Shown here piece by piece: positions 8,540-16,236 of a stretch of 23,312 nucleotides of DNA; the stretch's first letter is position 1; the number at the start of each line of letters is the position of its first letter. The stretch is from contig JAJTUP010000200.1 in NCBI GenBank assembly GCA_021399435.1, positions 1 through 23,312 of the forward strand, given 5' to 3'. This DNA comes from Diaporthe sp. PMI_573. Lineage: Eukaryota > Ascomycota > Sordariomycetes > Diaporthales > Diaporthaceae. The notes beneath the pieces are model-generated. The model was given only the letters and a program-made list of their open reading frames with translations. It was not told the origin of the DNA and did no database searches. The position numbers and the translations under genes were made by a program.

Positions 8540-9593
8540 ATGTCGGCTTCATGCAAAGATGATAACCCTCGCCAAAAGTCTATTGTGGAGGAGCGGAAGG
8601 ACCGCAAGAAATTGCAGAACCGACTGAACCAGAGAGCGCGCAGTAAGATTGCGAGATGCCTGTAACTGTAAGTTGTCTCCCTAGCTGATGGAGTGACCAG
8701 GACAGCGGATCAAGGACCAGGAGAACGCGGGTACCAAGAGTCAAAGGGGCCCTTTTCGTATTGAACGCTGGCGCTTGGATGATGGTCTCAGCCTCTCAAC
8801 GCAGACTTCGCAGCCCATAGTTCTCGCTTCGGAGACCGCTGCCAACGACGGACAGGCTCTTGACCACGGAAGCAACCAACCACTCAAGCCTCAGACAATT
8901 CAGCTCCGCAGAACACCGAGCGAAGCACTGCTTTCCCTGGAGCCCGAAGTAGTCCATGATCCCGGGCCTTCTCTACCCGCTGCCCACCCTCTGGTCGATC
9001 TTATCACCCACAACGTATGCCGAGGGCTCATGTATAACAAGAGTGTACTGGGAGTCGTGACAAATTACATTAGCGCCCTTCACGATCCCCCCATACCCCC
9101 AGACTCCGCAATAGGGTGCGGAACCGTGGTGCTGCGACCCAGTCACCGCACAATGCCAGTCGACCTTTTACCAACACAGCTTCAAATGAACAAACCACAT
9201 CCTACCTGGATAGACACGCTTCCGTTCCCTGGAATCAGGGACAATCTCATTAGGCGGCAGTACCAGTTCAACCACAGGCATTTTTTAGAAGATCTTGTTG
9301 GCGATCTGTTATACTTATCTCCATTGCCTGGACAGAGCCAGAGAGGCCGGATGTCAAGACCAGGTTCGCAGCAGCATCGGCAGCAAGGTGACAACCAATC
9401 TGCACAATATGGCAAGGGACTTGTCCTATGGGGAGAGCCGCATTTGAAAGAAAATTGGGAAGTAACTGTCTATTTTTTAATAAAGTGGTCATGGGCTGTC
9501 GAGGGATGCGCTGAACTTGTGGACATCTCGAACAAATGGAGAACCAAGAGGGGCGAGCATTCTCTCCAGGCGCATCCTCAAAAGGGTAAATAA
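8540..9593 (+). CDS. bZIP transcription factor with DUF3425 domain (2 exons)
   Basis: Exons 8540-8642 and 8701-9593 join across a 58-nt intron to give 331 residues. The basic region is at about residues 18-38 (ERKDRKKLQNRLNQRARRQR), the QNRxxQRxxR core typical of fungal bZIPs that carry DUF3425. The Arg35 codon is completed only by splicing, and the spliced frame then matches the usual RPFRxxRWRL-like linker. The zipper is short, without a clear leucine heptad series. The DUF3425 region covers about 130-320: HPLVDLITHNVCRGLM, VDLLPTQLQMNKPHPTWIDTLPFPGIRDNLI, LVLWGEPHLKENWEVT, FLIKWSWAVEGC and SNKWRTKRGE. It is probably a nuclear DNA-binding regulator. Its target may include the divergent SDR (inference). 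It appears intact. DUF3425 bZIPs are common in fungal accessory and secondary-metabolite regions. Confidence 0.88.
8643..8700 (+). other. Intron of the bZIP gene (58 nt)
   Basis: Donor gtaag at 8643 and acceptor ccag ending at 8700. Unspliced reading stops within the intron (TAA after CGATGCCTG-like codons). Splicing restores an unbroken basic region and stays in frame through the DUF3425 domain. Confidence 0.8.
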
Positions 9594-10610
9594 CATTTTG
9601 TGTGCCATGTTTTGCACGGTACTTGGCTGAACTAGCATTAGCGACTCCTGCTTAGCCCATCTCGAGTCCGTACCTCCGAATCACGTTTCCATCTCAGGTA
9701 TTGGAGGGATCACAAACGGAGCCCGAGACTCAATACAAATCTTCATAATTACCTTGATAACTTCGCAAAAAGTGGCTGCACAATGGTGAGTCACTGGGCA
9801 AAGTTGGATAACTTTGGCGTATACGGCAGTACCACACGTAGTCATTGTTTTGGAACTCATCAGTTCGCATCCAGGCTGTCCCTTGAGGCACTTTTATTGC
9901 CCCAGGATGTTATTGCAAGTGCATATTACCATGGCGAAGTACCAATAATAGCAGAATAGAGCTACCACTACGCTTAAGTTTAACGCGCATGCACAAACTA
10001 GTAGAGCAGAAAATTCAAAGCCGCTGGGCTCTTTAACTTGAGCTCACCCCAGCCGTTCGCCGCCCTTATCTGTAGGTAACGTTCGATGTCTTCATGCGAG
10101 TGAGACATCCAGATTTTCGTTCAGTCGATTTGGAACAGGTGTAGGAGAGTCCTTGGCGAAGGAAGAGAAAAGAAAACAGGACTGCCGAGTAGGTGGGGGA
10201 GATGGACTTTATCGTTATTTGGAAGGTCCACCAATGCAAGCCAGATAGCCAAGACGGATCCGATTAAGGCGCCGAAGCGCAATGAGTCGACGCTCCGGTT
10301 AACTCCGCGTGCTATTCCAAATTCGGTGTGACATCCACCGTGCGATCTCAAAGTGGCCGAGACAAGGAAACGGCCTGGCGGTTCTCAAATGCCATTGGTT
10401 GTCTCCGCAATGATAGCTGGACTTTCGTCCTCCAGTTTCACGTGCGGCCACTGATTTGCACGCCACCTGAAGTGGACCGGAGGTTGTTCATTATTATTCA
10501 TTCCGCATCGGCGTCCGTGATTCCTCCGAGGAGACAAAGCTAGTCAATACTATCATTCGGGACGTGTGGGCTGAATAATGTTCATAGGCACTAATTTGCA
10601 GAATAAGAAG
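9594..10610. other. Intergenic stretch, about 1 kb, nothing recognised
   Basis: Contains only short frames without recognisable motifs. The left end would hold the 3' region of the bZIP gene and the right end the promoter of the GXWXG gene. Confidence 0.5.
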
Positions 10611-10618
10611 TATATAAG
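10611..10618 (+). promoter_or_regulatory. TATA box candidate for the GXWXG gene
   Basis: TATATAAG lies 83 bp before the ATG at 10694, a plausible distance for a fungal TATA box with a short 5' leader. It is sequence-based only. Confidence 0.4.
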
Positions 10619-10693
10619 GTTGGTCGCTTGTAGTTGATTTCTCTAGCTGTTCCGTGATTTAACACTCACGACTGAAACAAGTAATCCAAAAAG

Positions 10694-11262
10694 ATGGCCA
10701 AAACGTTTGTTGCCCTTCTTGTTCCCTCCTCACCTTTACCATTGTCCAAGTCAGGCTAATATTATGAATATTGCAGAATCGAGGAACAGTTCAAGGAAAT
10801 TTCGAAAGATGGCTTTGTCGAAGAGACTTTTGTCATATCCCTATTTGATCAGTTGAAGCCTCTCAAGCCTGAGTTTATGTTGGGTAAATGGGACGGCTTC
10901 CCTATCAATACGGGTCATTCTTTCCTCGAACAATCCTTTAAATGGGCTGGAAAAGACTTTCGCTCAAATGATGACATCGATCCTGTTATGATGTGGACAG
11001 AGGATGGCAAGCGAGTTTGGAACTCCTCTTTCGGCCATGCGCAGGTGCGTTATTCCGCGCGGATACAAAGGAAAACGTGGCTAACACATATTAGATGCGT
11101 GAGATGAAGTATCGAGGTGTTCTCACTACTGGTATGGTCTATGACGATATGCCAATGATCGACTCTTTCCGCTATGTAGACGACAACACTGTTCTCTGTG
11201 CTGTGGAGAATAAGAACGTTGAAAACAACCGGGCGGTATGGTGTTACATGAAGAGGCTCTAA
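10694..11262 (+). CDS. GXWXG / DUF4334 protein (3 exons)
   Basis: Exons 10694-10704, 10777-11044 and 11095-11262 give 148 residues. Intron 1 is 72 nt (gtttgt...ttgcag, branch-like CTAAT) and intron 2 is 50 nt (gtgcgt...ttag, branch CTAAC). The GXWXG motif is GKWDG at residues 40-44, followed by NTGH and FKWAGKDF. The C-terminal part (GVLTTGMVYDDMPMIDSFRYVDDNTVLCAVENK, about 101-133) matches the DUF4334 pattern. The family is small, cytosolic and of unknown biochemical role, often found near metabolic genes. The very short first exon (three codons plus two bases) fits the splice sites but is the least certain part. The protein ends VWCYMKRL. The DNA for this C-terminus is repeated twice downstream, so the original ending may have been altered. 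Confidence 0.82.
10705..10776 (+). other. Intron 1 of the GXWXG gene
   Basis: Donor gtttgt and acceptor ttgcag. Splicing joins ATG GCC AAA AC with A ATC GAG, in frame with the conserved domain. Confidence 0.65.
11045..11094 (+). other. Intron 2 of the GXWXG gene
   Basis: Donor gtgcgt, branch CTAAC at 11081, acceptor attag. Splicing is in phase 0 and joins the GXWXG half to the DUF4334 half, which is otherwise in a different frame. Confidence 0.8.
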
Positions 11263-11351
11263 AATATTCGGCCGCTATGGTATCATATGGGAAGGCTCTG
11301 AAATCCCAAGTGCCTCGGCCGGCATGGTATTATATGAGGAGGCACTAGAGT
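11232..11351 (+). repeat. Three imperfect copies of the GXWXG gene's last coding segment
   Basis: Copies start at about 11232, 11270 and 11317. Each has the form GGC(C)G-x-x-ATGGTxTxAxATG, then AGGCxCT about 6 bases later. The first is the end of the open frame (VWCYMKRL, stop). The others translate to similar WYHMGRL-like and WYYMRRH-like peptides beyond the stop. The spacing is 38 and 47 bp. Confidence 0.7.
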
Positions 11352-11672
11352 CTAGCTAGAGTATGACACTCGAATAGGACACTCGTTATGGACACTCGTT
11401 TTGGAGACAGTCAATCTCGGCTTGTTGAAAATATGTAATCGTGAACATTTCTATCTCGTTGAAATTAAAGGAATGGTTTCTCGTGATTCGAGCGATATAG
11501 CCACACACTGGTAAGGTAGGACTTGCTGGGTTCAAGTTCGTCATACTCTTTTGATACAGAAGAATGAAAGTCGTGGATCCTAGATGCAGCAACTTCTCAA
11601 GCTCATCTGCTCCGGCGTCTCAAGTGCCTGACAAAGGTAATGTGGATCGAGGTCATCCACAACCTCGAAGCC
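11352..11672. other. Short intergenic stretch with small direct repeats
   Basis: Three GACACTCG-type units occur at about 11363-11400, spaced 13-16 bp. No gene is recognised in the remainder up to the esterase remnant. Confidence 0.5.
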
Positions 11673-12379
11673 TTACAAGTTCCCGATACCGGGGGTAGGG
11701 AGACTAGAGCAGTCAAAATGATGTTTGATTCTTGCCATGCCACAGATATCAACCTGGAGATTTGGGCGGATCCGGAGGAAGAAGCCATTATCTGGCAGGC
11801 CGCCCGCGTTGGGGAACCCGAAGATACCCACGCGATAGTTGAACGACACCACGATGTGGTCTGGGCTCCTGTCTACCCACTGCGTAGGTATCTGGTATGG
11901 CACATCCTGGCCGCCGACGCCAAAGCCGCCGCCATAGATGAATATCAGGACCGGCACGCCCTCAGGTGATCCTGTCGCGTTGGCGGGGGCACACACACTG
12001 AGGGTCAGACAGTCCTCGCTGATGTCCCCAGTTGTGTTTAGCCCCCGGAGGTTGTACTCGAGGACGTCCTGGGTGAAAATCGATAGTACATGGGCGTCCC
12101 AATAGTGAAGACAGCTCGGCGGCAGGCTTGAGGCTTGGATGTCCGAGTCGGGTTGATTGAGTAATTCCGGTGCTGTCCAATGCCTCTCGCCTACGGGCGG
12201 TACAGCGTAAGGAATGCCGAGATATTGATGACATTTGGGAGAGCTGGGTCCACTTTTCCGTTTATTCTCCCTGAGGTCGTGGAAATCACCGGCGGCGCGT
12301 CATCGAGGTGATTCGCGCCACATGCCTTTCGTGACGTCGAAGCGAAGGCCAGCAAGTGCCAAAGGAGAATCCGCTTCAT
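11673..12379 (-). pseudogene. Type-B carboxylesterase/lipase remnant, N-terminal, frameshifted
   Basis: From the ATG at 12379 the frame encodes a signal-peptide-like start (MKRILLWHLLAFA) and the TTSGRINGK motif. One base out of frame near 12225 it resumes as YLGIPYAVPPVGERHW, the standard N-terminal signature of type-B carboxylesterases. This continues through EDCLTLSVCAPANATGSPEGVPVLIFIYGGGF, containing the oxyanion-hole GGG, and FNYRVGIFGFPNA. Similarity is lost at about 11787, before the nucleophile elbow (GxSxG) that should follow. The protein therefore has no catalytic serine, histidine or acid, and is frameshifted as well. Intact relatives are secreted alpha/beta-hydrolases of about 500-600 residues. 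It is a decayed fragment. Confidence 0.82.
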
Positions 12380-12394
12380 TGTCACCGGGACCAC

Positions 12395-12831
12395 TCCTTT
12401 TCCAAAGTATTGGAGTATTCTACCTGACTAAAAAGACTGCGGATGTCGAGATAGGGTGCGAGTGTACGATTATATGTACATACTCTCGGAATTACTGGCA
12501 AGATTAGAAGAAGCCACCCTCCCTGCGCCGCTAATAATTAATTACGTGTGGGCTCAAAGTCCGTAGTCTAAGATATGTGGTAATGGAACCGGACAGACCG
12601 GCTCAAACATACGCAGATTATGTTTATGAGTCTGAGCGAGTTCTCTAAGTTCCCCTCAAGCTGAGCTTCCGTGCCGTCTATTTAGGCTTAGTTGAACCGG
12701 GTAGTACTCCACCATGACTGCATCCTACTGGGTAGCTTACTAATACTTGCGCATGGTGAGCAAATTATAAATCCTTTCAGTTAATTTTTGAGGCACAATA
12801 AACCAGTAAAATCTCCCCAGCAGCGGAAGGG
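12395..12831. other. Intergenic stretch, nothing recognised
   Basis: AT-richer sequence upstream of the esterase remnant. No supported gene, repeat or RNA was recognised. Confidence 0.45.
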
Positions 12832-13206
12832 CTAGCTCTCCGTGTCTGTTGATTGGTAATATTCAACATGTTGAGCCGTGGGAGGTAGCATGATGCCAAA
12901 AAGGGGGAGTAAAAGAGCCACATGTTGAACAGTTCCGTTGATATTCAAAGCAACTGCATCTTCATTATGCAGACCCGAATTAACTAGAACGACTCTTTCG
13001 GGAGAGTAAATGTGACATTCAACTCGTGCTGCTTGTGTACATCTCAAATTGCCCCTCCATACCCTATTGAAGCTTCCGCGACACGTTCTATTATCGTCCA
13101 ATAGGTCGGCTGTACCCTCACCCACGGAAAGACAGTTATGGATTTGGTATCTCCTTAGCTGCTCTTGGAACCGCCCATCGGATTCTGCCACCACTTTACC
13201 AGCCAC
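12832..13206 (-). CDS. Unrecognised open frame, doubtful
   Basis: A 124-codon open frame opens with GTG rather than ATG, and its only ATG is close to the end. Its residues include an NLRCTQAARVECHIYSPERVVLV stretch with a hydrophobic run (VALLLPLFGIMLPP) near the C-terminus. No family is recognised. It could be the last exon of a gene whose upstream part is lost, or a chance frame. The lack of a proper start argues against an intact gene. Confidence 0.2.
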   Translation of the reverse strand: MAGKVVAESDGRFQEQLRRYQIHNCLSVGEGTADLLDDNRTCRGSFNRVWRGNLRCTQAARVECHIYSPERVVLVNSGLHNEDAVALNINGTVQHVALLLPLFGIMLPPTAQHVEYYQSTDTES

Positions 13207-13301
13207 CCTGCGAAGCTCTGCCTCTCGCGCTGGACAGCACGATGCGCGAAATATGAACAGCGGGCCCTCGTTCTGTACACCTGAATGTTCTGGTCACCTA
13301 T

Positions 13302-13715
13302 ATGGTCAGTATTAGTTGGGTGATATCGAAGCCGAAATGTGTGCGTATGTGCAACATACTTGCGGAAGGCGATGGCCATGAATGGCGTACCGCAACCCCG
13401 TCTAAGCATCAGCATCCTCAGGTAGCTATATTGAGGCGTCCATGTCGAAACGGACATGTCGAGAAGAGTCTCCCGCCTTTCGTGGCCGTGAACCACGCAC
13501 AGCAGATCGCACAGGATAAGGGCTGCTTTGCGATACTGAAGCTCGCTCGGCAAAGTGAACGCGCCTGGAAGAGTCTGTCGCTCGCCGTGGCCGGGTGCCA
13601 CGAAAGGCAGATCGCACAGGATAGGTTTGCATGCTTCTGGAAGCTTCGCGGTTCTGGTGATTTGGGTATCTGGTCTTGTCTTGATATTGGGGCGAAGACC
13701 AAGACTTTGAGATGA
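13302..13715 (+). CDS. Repeat-bearing open frame overlapping the cysteine-motif gene
   Basis: A frame of 137 codons from ATG 13302 contains the two 35-residue repeats. Its stop TGA overlaps the ATG of the next frame (ATGA at 13712-13715). The following frame begins with a segment that may be a third, diverged repeat, so this could be the 5' part of the same gene separated by a frameshift or an unrecognised intron. No domain is recognised. All minus-strand frames here also show the repeat because the period is a multiple of three, so the coding strand is not certain. Confidence 0.3.
   Translation: MVSISWVISKPKCVRMCNILAEGDGHEWRTATPSKHQHPQVAILRRPCRNGHVEKSLPPFVAVNHAQQIAQDKGCFAILKLARQSERAWKSLSLAVAGCHERQIAQDRFACFWKLRGSGDLGIWSCLDIGAKTKTLR
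13430..13640. repeat. 105-bp tandem duplication (two units, possible third)
   Basis: Two adjacent units share GAAGAGTCT...GTGGCCG...CCACG and the identical core GCAGATCGCACAGGATA at 13502 and 13607, a period of 105 bp (35 codons). The unit start GAGTCT recurs at 13466, 13571 and, more diverged, 13714. The period keeps any reading frame. On the plus strand the units read as similar 35-residue segments (KSLPPFVAVNHAQQIAQDK and KSLSLAVAGCHERQIAQDR) inside an open frame from the ATG at 13302 to 13715. Confidence 0.75.
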
Positions 13716-14263
13716 GTCTTGGCCCGCGCTCTCGGGTGGGCAACCTGTGGGAAAGCCTGCTCGAGGGTGGCTGGGCATGCAAGGCCGTGGTTAGCTACGC
13801 CTATGGCGAGGAGATGCCATTCGACTGCGCAGGCTGTGATGGTCCCTTTGGCGTTTGTGTGGCGTCCCGCAACTGGTCGAAGAACGCCTGCTCCAACTGC
13901 ATTTATGCCGGAAGCGAGTGGCTTTCCACTTGGAGAAGCGATTCCGACTCTGGCGCTGAGAACGATGAACCTCCCAAGCCGCAACGCCCAGGCCGAAAAC
14001 GCAGCGCTCCCTACTCGGACGATGACTATGTGCCGCCCAAGACACGAAGCCAGGACGGAAGCCGTAGACCTGCTTCGAAGCAACACGCAGGAAGGGGAGA
14101 GCACAATTTTTCACCCCAGAAGCGACAAAGGAGGTGGCCTTCGGAGGCAGAGCCCATGGCTCCGAAGTTGGGCAGGATGAGTAATGACTGGATGGGCTTG
14201 GATCGAAGGCTCAATGATACAGATCAGATAGAAACAAGACACACATATGCAGGCGGCTGTTAA
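13712..14263 (+). CDS. Cysteine-motif protein, DUF3716-like
   Basis: 183 residues from the ATG at 13712. A compact cysteine motif sits at residues 39-63: C-x2-C, then GPF-x2-CV, then C-x2-C (Cys 39, 42, 49, 60, 63). It closely resembles the small zinc-ribbon-like motif of DUF3716, a family found in fungal accessory genomes. The second half is polar, with acidic SDSDS and DDD clusters and basic PGRKRS and QKRQRR stretches that could act in nuclear targeting. The function is unknown. Upstream DNA carries the 105-bp repeat, and the true start could lie there if an intron or frameshift is involved. Confidence 0.45.
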   Translation: MSLGPRSRVGNLWESLLEGGWACKAVVSYAYGEEMPFDCAGCDGPFGVCVASRNWSKNACSNCIYAGSEWLSTWRSDSDSGAENDEPPKPQRPGRKRSAPYSDDDYVPPKTRSQDGSRRPASKQHAGRGEHNFSPQKRQRRWPSEAEPMAPKLGRMSNDWMGLDRRLNDTDQIETRHTYAGGC

Positions 14264-15479
14264 ATGTCTACCTAGTTTGCCCTTTAGAGCTATTATGCGG
14301 GATGGTTGGTTTCCTTTAAAGTGACGTTATCCCTTATGGGAGGACGGAAGCACTACGACCCGACTATGGGCGTACGCGAATGGCGCCGATTATCTTACAC
14401 CTCCCATTGAGATGATAGCGTCATGGGATATGCAGCTGCATAGCGGTCCTTTTGCGCCTGTAGAGGCTTTGGCTGGGTTTTGCATAACCGTGAAGGAGTT
14501 GTCCACGGTCGAGCCGTCACAAGACCACCTTTGGTCACTAAACTGGGCCCCTTAAGGCGCACTCTCATTGGGTCCCACCTGTTTTGGCACGATGCAGTCC
14601 ACGCGAAAGACGGACTGGTCCAAACAACTGAGAGTCCCCTGTGAGTACTACATGTCTGGATTAGGACCGATAGCGTGGGATTGAGTTTAGTTACGAGTTG
14701 ATTCTAGATACGAGAACATAGCGCAAAGATGCACTGATAATAATTTTCTTGGTAGTTTCGGGAGCTCACAGCCACAGAGCATTGAGGAAGAAGGATGGTG
14801 ACAAGTGCGAGCGACGGCGACAGTTCTAGGCTGCGCTGTCCGGGTGTCGCGACCGCGCCGCCTTGAGGAAAGCCGACAGGGCGTGGATAAGCCGTCGCCC
14901 GAGCCGTTCCATCTGCTTCCCGACCCCCTCGCCTTGAGCTGACTTGGGGCGGAGCGCTCTCGGTCGATCATTGATACCTCAGCGGCGAGATGAAATTGCC
15001 GATCTCGTGAGTAATGCTAATCGCTGTGCCTTAGCAGCCATGGCAGACATCACATTGGGATTACATAGATTCAAGTCTGGAGGAGAGACGCGGGCGTTTA
15101 TTGACGCTTTCCAGACGATCGGCTCTTGCTTCATGGCACCCAAGGTGCAAGTCATCAGCAAAGTTGAACCGTCGAGCCTAGGAATCAAGTGTAGAGAGCA
15201 GCAGCATCAAGCCGGAATTTCAGCGTTGCAAGGCGCTGGTCCTGCTGGACCCGACCGACGGGGGTCCAAATTTGGGACTGCCCGATGAAGCCCGGTTTTA
15301 GGTACATTTCAACTGGGGAACGAGGCCAGGCCTCTGGCTCGTTCTCCGCGCCAGCATCGTCGTAAGATGCGCCTACTACATTGTTTGGGAGGTACTGATG
15401 CATGACATGCTGCAGCTGCGTGCGGACAGCTGTGAGGTATGGAGCTGCGTGTATTGCGGTTGTCGGGCCCCGTCTGCAT
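14264..15479. other. Intergenic stretch of 1.2 kb, nothing recognised
   Basis: Several frames of 60-115 codons exist on both strands, but none has a recognisable domain or codes consistently with a neighbour. The right end adjoins the 3' end of the kinase fragment. Confidence 0.45.
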
Positions 15480-16236
15480 TCACGGTCTTCCCTTCACTGC
15501 TTCGGTCCCAACTGGCCCATCCGCCGCAGCAGTCTCCGTCGTATCGCAGGGAACATCCGGGGATCGGTTTCTCGGTGCCGATATGAGCGTCAACTCATCC
15601 CGGAGAGCTTCCCTCATTCGAGAGTAAAGCCCGTCATCTTCCCGTTCCCATGGGCCGCCTCCAGGAAAGACCATCTTTCGTAGCCTGCCCAACAACGGAA
15701 TAAGTGGCTGGTAGTATGGCGTGAAGTTATCGGTGATGGTTTTGATGAAAATCGCCTCCTTTGCGACAACGCCGAGTTTCATCCCAGCAAGCTCCTCCGT
15801 ATCGACGAAATTCCACTTCTCAAACCGTGGAATGACTCTGCTCTCATCTGGCCCGTTGTAATGGATGCATATCCAGAACAGGACCCAAAAGAACGACTCG
15901 AGATCGTGCATGAAGGAGTGCTGCTCTCCCAGAAGCGCTCCGATTGCCATGAACGCCCTCGTACCGGTCTTCCCCTTTGCTCCAGAGGCGCCTTCGCGTT
16001 GCTCTCTGATGGCAAGGTCCAGGTCGATCAAGAACGAAGGCCAGGGCGAGTTTCTCTTGTCGTTATTGACCATGAGGTTGTAGATGGAGATATCCCTGTG
16101 AAGGAAGCCAGCCCTGCGCAAGGACTCGTGTCCTTCAATGCAGCCCTCTAGCGCGGCAAGGAGAACTGGTGAGGGAGCTCGCCGTATAGATGGGCTCTCC
16201 GTAATCCCGCAGAATGACACGCCGATGCACCCGATT
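15480..16236 (-). pseudogene. FunK1-type protein kinase, C-terminal fragment cut by hAT3
   Basis: The minus-strand reading enters at the hAT3 tip (16236) as NRVHRRVILRDYGEPIYTASS. After a single-base frameshift near 16165-16185 it continues as PVLLAALEGCIEGHESLRRAGFLHRDISIYNLMV. HRDIS is the catalytic-loop motif of the fungus-specific FunK1 kinases, and LIDLDLA replaces the usual DFG metal-binding motif. TGTRAFMAIGAL and HDLESFFWVLFWICIHY follow, both family hallmarks. The ATP-binding N-lobe is missing and no start codon exists, so this is dead. The stop at 15480 follows a polar tail and may be the native end. FunK1 genes are often multi-copy near transposons in fungal genomes. Confidence 0.85.

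Noticed and set aside
11640..11969. 109-codon plus-strand frame over the esterase remnant
   Set aside because: Shadow of the carboxylesterase fragment, whose GGG oxyanion region and FNYRVGIFGFPNA motif are on the minus strand.
11962..12234. 90-codon minus-strand frame in the esterase remnant
   Set aside because: Out of frame with the esterase. The adjacent frame carries the family motif YLGIPYAVPPVGERHW and EDCLTLSV.
13418..14104. Long minus-strand frames over the 105-bp repeat and cysteine-motif gene
   Set aside because: Several frames stay open because the repeat period is a multiple of three and the region is GC-rich. None shows a domain, whereas the plus strand shows the C-x2-C...GPF-x2-CV motif.
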